In this document: positions 52,639 through 61,244 of the stretch, piece after piece | How positions within the stretch are numbered: position 1 is the first letter of the stretch | How the letters are laid out: every line of letters starts with the position of its first letter | Assembly (NCBI GenBank): GCA_022072085.1 | Contig: JAJVII010000018.1 | Location: 1 to 64,000 of the forward strand | Length of the DNA: 64,000 nucleotides | Direction of reading: 5' to 3' | From: Phycisphaerae bacterium | Lineage (GTDB): Bacteria; Planctomycetota; Phycisphaerae; JAJVII01 | Position numbers and translations under genes: made by a program | Notes under the pieces: generated by a model | Seen by the model: only the letters and a program-made list of their open reading frames with translations | Told to the model about the DNA's origin: nothing | The model's database searches: none

Positions 52639-55600
52639 TCAGCCGGACGACGGGGCGGCCGACCGCGGGTCCAGCGCCGGCGAATGCCGGCTCATCCGCC
52701 ACTCGAAGATCGAATACATCACGGGCACGAAGACTAGGGTGATGAGGGTGGAACTGACCAGCCCGCCGACGACCGCGCGGGCCATCGGGGCCTGGGCCTC
52801 GCCGCCCTCGCCCATGCCCATGGCCAGCGGCAGCAGGCCCAGCACGGTGGTCAGGGCGGTCATCAGGATCGGGCGGAGGCGGCGTCGGCCCGCTTCCTCG
52901 ATGGCGGCGAAGAGTTCCATGCCGTCGCGGCGGCGCAGCAGGTTGGTGTGGTCGACCAGCAGGATCGCGTTGTTGACGACGATGCCGCCGAGCATGATGC
53001 AGCCGATGAACGACTGGACGTTGAAGGTCGTGTTGGTGAGGAACAGCAGGACCATCACGCCGATGGCGGCCAGCGGCACGGAGAACATGACCACGAACGG
53101 ATCGCGCAGCGATTCGTACTGGCAGGCCATCACCATGTAGACCAGCACCAGGGCCAGGACGAAACTGAGCATCAGCTCGCGGAAGGCCTTGACCTGGTCC
53201 TCGTAGTCGCCGCCGAAGACGATGCCGAAGTCGCGCGGGACGACGACGGAGGACAGGCCCTTGCGGATGTCCTGGAGGATGCTGCCCAGGTCGCGTCCGC
53301 TGATGTTAGCCGACACGGTGACCACTCGCTCCTGGTTCTTGCGCTCGACGCGGACCGGCCCGCCGCGGGGCATGATGTCGACGACGTTGCGCAGGACGAC
53401 GGCCTGGTTGTCGCTGTTGGTCAGCGTCAGGTTCAGCACGTCGTCCAGGGACATCCGCTCGGCGTTCTTCATCTGCACGAGGATGCGGAACTCGTCGCCA
53501 CCGTCGCGGTAGTTGCTGGCCCGCGTGCCCGAGAGGACCGTCTGGAGCATCTCGGCGATCTGCTTGACCGAGAGCTTCATCTCGGCGGCCTTGTGGCGGT
53601 TGACGATGATCAGTTCCTCCGGGCTGCCGCTCTCGCGCGAAAGCTGCACGTCGGTCACGCCGCTGATGCCCTGGACGACCTCCTGGACGCGCTCGGCCAG
53701 GGCGTCGGCAACCTCCAGTTCGTGCCCGCGGATCTCCACCTGCACCTTGTCGTCGCTGGTTCCCAGACGCAGCAGGAACAGGCCCTGCCCGGCTCGCGTG
53801 CGGATGGTCGCCCCGGCGATGCGCGAGAGCTTCTTCCTCAGTTCCGCGGCGATCTGCTCGCTGCTGCGCGAGCGCCGGGACTCGGGCGTCAGGGCCACGC
53901 GCAGCTCGCCGGTGTGCGGGCCGCGCGAGCGGAAGCTGGCGCCGCCCATGAACGCCACGGTGCTGTCGGTCTCGGGCACGCTGGCCTTCACGATCTTCTC
54001 GATCTCGGCCATCTTGGCGCTGACCACCTCCGGCCGCGTGCCGACGTCCATTTCGATGCCGACGCGGACCTCGCCCTCGTCGGTGCTGGGCATCAGCTCG
54101 CTGCCGATCAGCGGAAACAGGGCCACGCTGCCGATCAGCAGCAGCGCGGCGCCGATCACGACGGCGGCGCGGTGGTGCAGGGCGAACCGCAGCGTGTCGC
54201 GGTAGCCGTCCTCCATGGCGGTGAACATGCGGCCGGTGACGCGGAAGAGGCGGTGCAGGAGCGTCTCGCGGCCGGCGCCGCGGGCGGCGCTGCGGACCTG
54301 GGCGCGGAGCATCTTGGCCGCCAGCATCGGCACGACCGTCAGGGCGACCGCCAGCGAGCAGAGCAGCGAGAAGCTGACGACCAGCGAGAGCTGGCGGAAC
54401 ATGACGCCGGCCATGCCGCGGACGAACAGCAGCGGGAGGAAAACGGCCAGCGTGGTCAGGGTGCTGGCGATGATGGCGGCGGTGACCTCGCTGCTGCCGT
54501 TGATGGCGGCCTGCTCGGGGGGCTGTCCCGCCTCGTGAAGGCGGTAGATGTTCTCGAGCACGACGATGGCGTTGTCGACGAGCATGCCCACGCCCAGCGC
54601 CAGCCCGCCGAGGGTCATGATGTTGAGCGTGAACCCGCCGAAGTACATCAGCGCGAAAGTGGCGACAATGCTGGCGGGGATGGCCATCGCGATGATCATC
54701 GTGCTGCGGACGTTGCGGAGGAAGAACAGCAGGACGAGCACCGCCAGCAGCCCGCCGTAGGTGGCCGACGAGCCGACGTTGCGGATCGACCGCTCGATGT
54801 ACTTGGAGGTGTCGATGATCGGGACGATGTGAATCTGCGGGAAGTCGGCGTTGATGCGGTCGAGCTCGGCCAGGGCGGCCTTGGCAACCTCGACGGTGTT
54901 AGTGCCCGACTGCTTGTTGATCGAGAGGCGCAGCCCGGGCTTGCCGTTGACACGGACGATCTCGCGGACGCGCTGCCAGGAATCCTCGACCTCGCCGACA
55001 TCGCGGAGCTGGACGGGCACGCCGTCGCGCAGGGCGATGACCGTGTTGCGCAGCTCGTCGAGGTTGGCGTATTCGCCGGGCGTGCGGATGAGCACCTCGT
55101 AGTTGCCGCGGTCGATGGTGCCGGCCGGCACGTTGACGTTCTCAGCCTCGATGCGGTCCAGGATCGTGTCCAGCGGGATGTTCAGGGCCTTGATCTTGTC
55201 GACGTTGAGGTTGACGTGGATCTCGCGGTCGAGCCCGCCGCGCACGTCCAGGGCGGCGACGCCGGGCACGCGCTCGAACCGGTAGCTGATCTGGTCGTCG
55301 ATGGTGCGGCGCATCTGCACGGGGTCCAGGTCGCCGTAGACGCCCAGGATCAGCACGGGGAAGCTGGCCAGGTCGAACTTGCGCAGCGTCGGCTTGTCGG
55401 CGTCGTCGGGCAGATTGCCGACCACGCGGTCGAGACGGTCGCGGACGTCGTTGGCCGCCGCGTCCAGGTCCGTCCCCCACGCGAAGCTCACGCGCACGTT
55501 GCTCTGGCCCTCGGTCGAGGTCGAGGTGACCTCCTGGACGCCGGGCACGGCGCTCATGGCCTCCTCGATCGGTCGGCTGATCAGTTCCTCGATCTCCTCC

Positions 55601-55767
55601 GGGCCCGCGTTCTCGTACGTCGTCGAGACGCTCAGCGTCGGATAGGTGATGTCGGGCATCAGGTCGATCGGCAGGCGCATCAGAGAGATGCCGCCGAGGA
55701 TCAGCACGATCAGCAGCACCATGATGGTGAAGACCGGGCGGTGGACGCTGAATTCACTCAGCTTCAT
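52639..55767 (-). CDS. RND efflux pump, HAE1/AcrB type
   Basis: Inner-membrane proton-drug antiporter of 1042 residues, the normal length. MKLSEFSVHRPVFTIMV and the 12-helix, two-large-loop pattern are clear, with DLMPDITYPTLSVSTTY near residue 35. In TM4 the proton-relay pair reads VDNAIVVLEN (Asp-Asn where AcrB has Asp-Asp), and in TM10 GIVVNNAILLVD (Asn where AcrB has the relay lysine). This is found in many non-enterobacterial members and suggests a variant proton path. Its ATG overlaps the adaptor's stop by four bases (ATGA). Substrates cannot be read from sequence. Confidence 0.95.
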   Translation of the reverse strand: MKLSEFSVHRPVFTIMVLLIVLILGGISLMRLPIDLMPDITYPTLSVSTTYENAGPEEIEELISRPIEEAMSAVPGVQEVTSTSTEGQSNVRVSFAWGTDLDAAANDVRDRLDRVVGNLPDDADKPTLRKFDLASFPVLILGVYGDLDPVQMRRTIDDQISYRFERVPGVAALDVRGGLDREIHVNLNVDKIKALNIPLDTILDRIEAENVNVPAGTIDRGNYEVLIRTPGEYANLDELRNTVIALRDGVPVQLRDVGEVEDSWQRVREIVRVNGKPGLRLSINKQSGTNTVEVAKAALAELDRINADFPQIHIVPIIDTSKYIERSIRNVGSSATYGGLLAVLVLLFFLRNVRSTMIIAMAIPASIVATFALMYFGGFTLNIMTLGGLALGVGMLVDNAIVVLENIYRLHEAGQPPEQAAINGSSEVTAAIIASTLTTLAVFLPLLFVRGMAGVMFRQLSLVVSFSLLCSLAVALTVVPMLAAKMLRAQVRSAARGAGRETLLHRLFRVTGRMFTAMEDGYRDTLRFALHHRAAVVIGAALLLIGSVALFPLIGSELMPSTDEGEVRVGIEMDVGTRPEVVSAKMAEIEKIVKASVPETDSTVAFMGGASFRSRGPHTGELRVALTPESRRSRSSEQIAAELRKKLSRIAGATIRTRAGQGLFLLRLGTSDDKVQVEIRGHELEVADALAERVQEVVQGISGVTDVQLSRESGSPEELIIVNRHKAAEMKLSVKQIAEMLQTVLSGTRASNYRDGGDEFRILVQMKNAERMSLDDVLNLTLTNSDNQAVVLRNVVDIMPRGGPVRVERKNQERVVTVSANISGRDLGSILQDIRKGLSSVVVPRDFGIVFGGDYEDQVKAFRELMLSFVLALVLVYMVMACQYESLRDPFVVMFSVPLAAIGVMVLLFLTNTTFNVQSFIGCIMLGGIVVNNAILLVDHTNLLRRRDGMELFAAIEEAGRRRLRPILMTALTTVLGLLPLAMGMGEGGEAQAPMARAVVGGLVSSTLITLVFVPVMYSIFEWRMSRHSPALDPRSAAPSSG

Positions 55768-57017
55768 GGCCGGTCCTCCGGGGCGGTCGCCGGGCGGGAG
55801 GCGGCCGGCGGACCGACCGACTCGTCCGGTTGCGTCGTCGGCAGCGACGGCGCAGGCTGCGTGGCGCGGATGTCGATCTTCGAGCCGTCCTGGAGCAGGT
55901 GCTGGCCGAGCACGACGACCGGCCGATTCAGCGCCGGCCGGAGCACCTCGACCAGCGGACCGTTGATGATGCCCAACTCCAGCGGCACGAAGCGGACGGT
56001 GTCGCCCGCGGGGTCAACCACGAACACGCCCGTCCGCCCGCCGCGACGGGCCTCGCCGGCGACCGGGACGGCGGTCACGTCGCGGTGGCGGGCAAACTCC
56101 AGCTCGACCTGCACGGACATGCCCGGGCGCAGCAGTCGGCCGGAGTTGGGCACGCGGACCTCGACGCGGGCCTGTCGGCTGGTTTCCTGGAGCTGCGGGG
56201 CGATGCGCAGGACGCGGCCGGTGAACCGCCGCCCGGGATAGGCGTCGGCGGTGAGGATCGCCTCCTGGCCCGGGGCGATCTTGGAGTAGTCGCGTTCGAT
56301 CACGTTGATGACGGCAATCAGCGGATCGATGTCGAGGATCGAGACGATCGGGTCGTTGGCCGCCAGCAGCGCCCCCTGCTGGATGAACCGCTGCCCCACG
56401 ATGCGCTGGTCGCTGCCGCCTTCCCAGACGGCCGATATCTTCGTGTAGCCCAGCCGGATCTCCGCCTCGCGCAGGGCGGCGTTGGCCTGCTCCACCTGCG
56501 CCTGGGCCACCTGGTAGCGGGCGTCCTGCACCTCGAACTGGGCCTTGGCCTGGTCGTAGTCCGAGGGGCTGTTGATCTTCTGGCGGACCAGTTCGGCGAC
56601 CCGTTCGAACTCGCGCTGGACGGCCTCGCGGCTGCTGCCGGCCTCCAGCAGCTTGGCCTCGGCGACCGCCTCCTCGGCGCGGGCCCGCTCGGCCTGCTGG
56701 ATGTATTCCATGTCGTCCAGCACGGCGATGAGCTGGTCGCGGCGCACCGGGCTGCCCAGGTCGACCAGCAGCTTGTCCAACCGACCGCTCACGCGCGGCG
56801 AGATGACGAACTGCGAGTCGGCCACCAGGCCGCCGGTGTAGCGGCCCACGTCGCGCATCGTCACCCGGGCCGGCTGAGTCACCTCGACGGGAACCGGCGC
56901 GGAGCGTCGCCCGTTGGCGGCCTCGGCGGCTGACAGCTTCTGATAGACGCGCCAGCCCACCAGCCCGATCAGGGCCGCCAGCGCCACCAGCGACAGGACG
57001 ATCATGACTTTCTTCAT
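55764..57017 (-). CDS. RND efflux periplasmic adaptor (membrane fusion protein)
   Basis: Links the RND pump to the TolC-type channel in the periplasm. 417 residues starting MKKVMIVLSLVALAALIGLV, an N-terminal membrane anchor or signal. Then come a lipoyl-like half (RVSGRLDKLLVDLGSPVRRDQ), a long coiled-coil hairpin (about 105-190, LLEAGSSREAVQREFERVAEL), the second lipoyl half with GRRFTGRVLRIAP, and a beta-barrel. The C-terminus is Pro/Thr-rich. The longer open frame upstream shadows the tetR gene. The start overlaps the tetR stop (ATGA), and its own stop overlaps the pump start: three tightly coupled genes. Confidence 0.94.
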   Translation of the reverse strand: MKKVMIVLSLVALAALIGLVGWRVYQKLSAAEAANGRRSAPVPVEVTQPARVTMRDVGRYTGGLVADSQFVISPRVSGRLDKLLVDLGSPVRRDQLIAVLDDMEYIQQAERARAEEAVAEAKLLEAGSSREAVQREFERVAELVRQKINSPSDYDQAKAQFEVQDARYQVAQAQVEQANAALREAEIRLGYTKISAVWEGGSDQRIVGQRFIQQGALLAANDPIVSILDIDPLIAVINVIERDYSKIAPGQEAILTADAYPGRRFTGRVLRIAPQLQETSRQARVEVRVPNSGRLLRPGMSVQVELEFARHRDVTAVPVAGEARRGGRTGVFVVDPAGDTVRFVPLELGIINGPLVEVLRPALNRPVVVLGQHLLQDGSKIDIRATQPAPSLPTTQPDESVGPPAASRPATAPEDRP

Positions 57018-57646
57018 GGCCGATTGTCCTCGGTCCCGAGGTCCGGGCGGCCCAGGGCGACCTCGACGTCTCCCCGCGCCCCGTTGCAGAACATCTCGAC
57101 GACGACCTCCAGGCGGCGATAGGCCGGGTCGGCGTCGGCCAGATCCCTCGCCCGCGTCCGCAGCAGACCCAGCAGGAAGTTGGCCAGCACCTCCGGGGCG
57201 ATGTCGGTTCGCACCTGGCCCTCGGCGACGCCCTTGGCGATGATCCGGGCGACCGCGGCGACCAGGCTCTTGCGGGTCTGCATCCAGCGGTCGCGGATCG
57301 GGCCGCGACACCAGTTCATCCGCCCGTCCTCGGCCTGCATCATGCGGAACAGCTCCCGCCGCCGGTCGAAGAACCCGCTGATCTGCGCGCAGGCCTCGGT
57401 GAGCTGGGCGGCGAACGACGCCCCGGCCGGCACCTGGACGTTGAGCAGTTCGCACAGTTCGGCGAATCCGTTGGTCGCGGTCTGGAAAAACAGGTCGTCC
57501 TTGTCGGCAAAGTAGCGGTAGATGGTCCCCTTGCCCACGCCGGCCGACTGGGCGACGTCGTCCAGGGTGATCTCGTGAAACCGCCGGCTGGTGAACAGCC
57601 GCTCGGCCGCCTGCATGATCTGCGGTCGCTTGTCGGGCCTGGGCAT
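57014..57646 (-). CDS. TetR family repressor of the efflux operon
   Basis: 210 residues from MPRPDKRPQIM at 57646. The N-terminal helix-turn-helix is ITLDDVAQSAGVGKGTIYRYFADKDDLF (in pieces, about 22-50), with the GTIYRYF recognition-helix motif. The C-terminal ligand-binding part (about 60-200) is helical and variable, as usual. Its promoter and a symmetric operator lie immediately upstream, and it is first in the four-gene efflux operon, so it most likely represses its own transcript and is released by a pump substrate. Confidence 0.94.
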   Translation of the reverse strand: MPRPDKRPQIMQAAERLFTSRRFHEITLDDVAQSAGVGKGTIYRYFADKDDLFFQTATNGFAELCELLNVQVPAGASFAAQLTEACAQISGFFDRRRELFRMMQAEDGRMNWCRGPIRDRWMQTRKSLVAAVARIIAKGVAEGQVRTDIAPEVLANFLLGLLRTRARDLADADPAYRRLEVVVEMFCNGARGDVEVALGRPDLGTEDNRP

Positions 57647-57684
57647 GATGCTGTGCTCCGCTGGCTGGTGCCGCCGGAAACGAA

Positions 57685-57698
57685 ACTGACTGGTCAGT
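57685..57698. promoter_or_regulatory. Likely TetR operator
   Basis: ACTGAC, two bases (TG), then GTCAGT: a perfect inverted repeat, typical of TetR/AcrR-family boxes. It lies directly downstream of the -10 element, so bound repressor would block transcription of the tetR-efflux operon. Confidence 0.78.
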
Positions 57699-57728
57699 AT
57701 CGTAACAGGACCAAGTGTTTGCTGTAAA
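57699..57728 (-). promoter_or_regulatory. Sigma-70-like promoter for the tetR-efflux operon
   Basis: Read on the minus strand: -35 TTTACA (57723-57728), an 18-base spacer, and -10 TACGAT (57699-57704). Both are close to consensus and the operator follows at once. The spacing to the ATG at 57646 leaves a leader of about 40-45 bases. Confidence 0.7.
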
Positions 57729-57813
57729 GAGGCTTGTATGGACACCGGCGCCTTGGGATAATCTTCGGTCGCATCAAGTCTCGCGCTCGGCCCCGTCGGC
57801 GGAGGCAAACAGC

Positions 57814-58776
57814 ATGGACAGCGACCAGCTCAAGGCGATGACCTACCAGCGCCCCAGCCGCATCCCGGTGAGCGTGGGCATCCTGCCGTCGGCGTGGATG
57901 AAATACCGCGACGCCCTTCGCGAGCTGGTCCGCAGCCACCCGGACCTTTTCAACGGCAAGACCGGACCGGACGACTACAACCAGGTTTGGCGGGAGAGCT
58001 ACCGCGCCGGCGATCACGTCGACGCCTGGGGCTGCGTCTGGAGCAACGTCCACGAAGGCCGCGAAGCCATTGTCACCGGACACCCCCTGCCCCGCCGCGA
58101 GGACATCCGCACGCTGGTGATGCCGGCTGAGGACGACAATATGCCGCACGGGTTCATGTATCTCCGCCTGGCCGACCTGCGCGGCTTCGAGGAGGTCATG
58201 GTCGACTTCGCCGAGGAGCCGCCGGAGTTGCAGCGGCTGATCGACATCGTGCTTCAGTACAACCTGCGGCAGGTGGAGCTTCGGCTGGCCCAGAGCGGCC
58301 CGGGCGAGATGGTCCACTTCGGCGATGACCTGGGGATGCAGACCAGCCTGCCGATCAGCCCGGCCAAGTGGCGTAAGTACCTCAAGCCCTGCTACGCCGC
58401 CATCTACGGGCGGGTGCGGCAGGCCGGCCACCCGGTTTACATGCACACCGACGGGCACATCCACGAGATCATCCCCGACCTGGTCGAGTGCGGCGTGCAG
58501 GTGGTCAACCCGCAGGTGCGGGCCAACGGGCTGGAGAACCTGTCCGCCGTCTGCAAGGGCAAGGTCTGCGTCGACCTGGACCTGGACCGCCAGCTCTTCC
58601 CGTTCGCGACGCCCGACCAGATCGACCGCCACATCGAGCAGTGCGTGCGGACGCTGGGCTCGCCGCAGGGCGGACTGTGGCTCAAGGCCGAGATCGACGA
58701 CGGCGTGCCGCTGGAGAACGTCGAAGCGGTCTTCAGGGGCCTGGAGAAATACCGCGGCATGTTCAGCGCGGCCTGA
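57814..58776 (+). CDS. Uroporphyrinogen decarboxylase-like protein (second copy)
   Basis: 320 residues from MDSDQLKAMTYQRPSRIPV at 57814. It belongs to the same superfamily as the gene at 32268 but is shorter. The presumed metal site reads YMHTDGHIHEIIPDL, again with His-Thr-Asp-Gly instead of the His-x-Cys-Gly of MtaA/MtbA. VHFGDDLGMQTSLPISP and GLWLKAEIDDGVPLENVEAVF are other family-like segments. No corrinoid protein or MttB gene is adjacent. It is divergent from tetR and sits before a RIFT-barrel gene, so it may serve methyl release from a plant-derived compound; this is only a suggestion. Confidence 0.83.
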   Translation: MDSDQLKAMTYQRPSRIPVSVGILPSAWMKYRDALRELVRSHPDLFNGKTGPDDYNQVWRESYRAGDHVDAWGCVWSNVHEGREAIVTGHPLPRREDIRTLVMPAEDDNMPHGFMYLRLADLRGFEEVMVDFAEEPPELQRLIDIVLQYNLRQVELRLAQSGPGEMVHFGDDLGMQTSLPISPAKWRKYLKPCYAAIYGRVRQAGHPVYMHTDGHIHEIIPDLVECGVQVVNPQVRANGLENLSAVCKGKVCVDLDLDRQLFPFATPDQIDRHIEQCVRTLGSPQGGLWLKAEIDDGVPLENVEAVFRGLEKYRGMFSAA

Positions 58777-58878
58777 GTTCGTCTTCGGTCGGCGACGCGA
58801 CGAAATCCTTTCGCGGATCGACAAGCCCCTGCCCTGCGGACGCCGAGACTTCTCGCCGCCGGCGGCGTTCATTCGTGC

Positions 58879-61224
58879 ATGGAGACGGTCGTGGACAAGC
58901 CATCGGGCATCTTCCGTCTGATCCTGTCCGCCTTGCTGCTCGCCGCGGCGCTGTGCGTCGCGCCGCGGACGACGGCCGCCGCCCCGGACGCCGACGGCGC
59001 CGGCGCCATGCCGCCGCCCGGCAGGGCCGACACCTTCGCCCAGGACACGTGGCTGCGGCGGAACCGGTTTCCGCTGCGGATCAAGGTGATCGCGACCGAC
59101 GGCAAAGGCGGGCAGAACGTGCCCGTGACCCTCTCGGTCGCCTGCGGCCAGGGCGATTACCCGGCGGGCGAGCTCTGCCCGATGCTGGGCGGCGAGGCCC
59201 TGGCGGCACAGGTGGACGTGCTGGCCGCCTGGCCGGCCGACAAGTCGATCAAGCACGCACTGGTGACGGTCGTGCTGCCGAACCTGGAAGCCGGCAAGGC
59301 CGTCGAGCTGACCTTCGTCCAGGCCGCCCCGCCCGCACCGCCGGCGTTTGTCGTCGCAGCCGACCTCAAGTCCTTCGCCATCGACAGCCGGTTTGTCAAC
59401 CCCGACGGCAGCCTGACGACCGCAGCCGTACCGCAGGCGGACCTGACGCGGCTGGCCGACGTGCTGGCGGGCAAGGTCGCCGCCGACGCAGCGCGGAAGT
59501 TGGCCCCGCGGCTGGCCGGCCCGATCTGCTACGAGTTCGAGCTGAAGGTCCCGGCGAAAGATGGCGAGGCGGCGGACCCCGACATCGACATCTACTACCG
59601 CCTGCGGGTCTACAGCGGCGTGCAGGCCGTGCGGGTCGAGTGGGACGTTGAGAACAGCCGCCTGCCGGCCAAGCCCTATCCGAAGAAGTTCACCATCGCC
59701 GACCGTCAGTTCAGCAAAGCGACCTTTGAAATCGTCGGAACCAACGACCAGCCGGCGGTGCGGCTGGAGCTGGGCCCGCTGACGCAGTGGTGGGCGACGC
59801 GCTACCGCGTCTGCCGCTGGTGGGGCAGTCGGCCGACCGCGACGTTCGCCAAGGAGGACGCCGCCTACCTGATCTACTCGGAGTTCTTCCCCAAGATCGA
59901 CCTGGAGCACCCGCTGACCGACGCCCAACGGGCCCGGCAGGAGGAGAAGGTGACCGGGGCGTCGTGGCACGCCGACCCGGCGGACAACCCCGACGGCGTG
60001 CCCCTGTCCAACGGACCGGTGACCGCCTACATGGGCATGACCGGCGGGCGGGCCGACATCGGCTATTACCCGACGTGGGACCTGCTGGCGCTGGCGACCG
60101 ACTCGCCGACGCTGGCCTACGCCGCCCGCTGCGCCGACGGCAACGGGCTGGCAGCGTTCCCGGTTCACAAGCGTCCGGGCGAAAGCGGGCAGCCCGGCAT
60201 CGCCTACGACGACCCGATCCGCGGCTGGCTCTACGACGTCGCCAACCGACCCGGGCGACCCAACCCGGTCGAGTACTCTCGCGTCAAGCAGAGCTGCCCG
60301 AATCGCCCCGACGCCGGCCACCTGCCCAGCGCATCGTATTACACCTACCTGGCGACGGGCGAGAAATTCTACGAGGAGGAGATGGCGTTCTGGTCCGCGG
60401 ACCAGCTCTGGGGCAGCAAGGGCTATCAGCCCTCGCACGACCGCTACAGCGCCTGGCCGCTGCGCAACGCGACTGACGCGGCGTTCATCCTGCCCGACGC
60501 CCACCCGATGAAGCGGTATTTCATCGACTACGTGCAGCGGTCGCTGGACTACCAGGTCGAGTGCATGAAGGACATGGGGGCCTACTATGCCGACAACGCC
60601 CGGCGGACCGTGTCGGGCCGGAAGGACTTCGTCTGTTCCGGCCAGTTCTCGATGTGGCAGCAGGCCTACTACCTCTGCATGCTCGACAACGCCGCCCGCA
60701 AGGGCTTCGCCTCCGCAGCCAACGTCCGTGACAAAGGGGCCGACCTGCTGCTGCGGCTGTACGAGGGCAAGGAGGAGTTCAAGGCCCCCGACGGCAAGGT
60801 CTACCGCTCGCTGCCCAACCTGGCGATCCCCTACAGCACCGCGGTCAACCTGATGCGCGTGGACTGGACCGATCCGGCCAAGCCCAAAGTAAACGTGCTG
60901 CGCAACATCACCGCCAACAGCGGCGAGGTCTTCTACTACTCGATGCTCAACGCCCAGCACGCCTACACCGACAACGCGAAGCTCGCCGCCGCGCTGCCGA
61001 AGAAGGTGATGGAGCCGGAGGACTGGCGGCTGGACCCGGCCTACTACGAGAAACACAAGGACGACGCGAGCTACTACACCTACGAACCCAACGGCTGGAC
61101 CAGCGCCGCGCTGGCCCGCTACGACAACCCGCGGGCCCAGGCGATGTACGGGTTCGTCCGCAAGTACATGGACGGGTTCCTCAGGCCCGACCGCCGCATC
61201 CGCGGGATCGAACTGGTGAAGTGA
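58879..61224 (+). CDS. Second secreted RIFT-barrel polysaccharide-lyase-like protein
   Basis: 781 residues with a signal peptide (FRLILSALLLAAALCVAPRTTAAA). Residues about 55-150 (RNRFPLRIKVIATDG, VPVTLSVACGQGDYPAG) align by eye with the first domain of the protein at 35584, the PcRGLX/YetA type. A beta-rich second part (about 180-330) and an alpha/alpha-type region (about 440-700: YYTYLATGEKFYEEEMAFW, AYYLCMLDNAARKGF) follow. It lacks the Fn3-like and C-terminal binding modules of the larger paralogue. It is followed after 20 bases by the FG-GAP gene, so they may be an operon. The lyase activity is inferred. Confidence 0.72.
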   Translation: METVVDKPSGIFRLILSALLLAAALCVAPRTTAAAPDADGAGAMPPPGRADTFAQDTWLRRNRFPLRIKVIATDGKGGQNVPVTLSVACGQGDYPAGELCPMLGGEALAAQVDVLAAWPADKSIKHALVTVVLPNLEAGKAVELTFVQAAPPAPPAFVVAADLKSFAIDSRFVNPDGSLTTAAVPQADLTRLADVLAGKVAADAARKLAPRLAGPICYEFELKVPAKDGEAADPDIDIYYRLRVYSGVQAVRVEWDVENSRLPAKPYPKKFTIADRQFSKATFEIVGTNDQPAVRLELGPLTQWWATRYRVCRWWGSRPTATFAKEDAAYLIYSEFFPKIDLEHPLTDAQRARQEEKVTGASWHADPADNPDGVPLSNGPVTAYMGMTGGRADIGYYPTWDLLALATDSPTLAYAARCADGNGLAAFPVHKRPGESGQPGIAYDDPIRGWLYDVANRPGRPNPVEYSRVKQSCPNRPDAGHLPSASYYTYLATGEKFYEEEMAFWSADQLWGSKGYQPSHDRYSAWPLRNATDAAFILPDAHPMKRYFIDYVQRSLDYQVECMKDMGAYYADNARRTVSGRKDFVCSGQFSMWQQAYYLCMLDNAARKGFASAANVRDKGADLLLRLYEGKEEFKAPDGKVYRSLPNLAIPYSTAVNLMRVDWTDPAKPKVNVLRNITANSGEVFYYSMLNAQHAYTDNAKLAAALPKKVMEPEDWRLDPAYYEKHKDDASYYTYEPNGWTSAALARYDNPRAQAMYGFVRKYMDGFLRPDRRIRGIELVK

Positions 61225-61244
61225 CCCCGCAAGGAGACCGCCCC

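Noticed and set aside
52948-56241. Plus-strand open frame of about 1100 codons
   Set aside because: It overlaps the RND pump and adaptor in antisense, and composition is typical of a shadow frame.
57694-61056. Minus-strand open frame of about 1120 codons
   Set aside because: It spans two real + strand genes and their gap; the translated sequence is low-complexity Val/Gly/Arg/Ala without a domain pattern.
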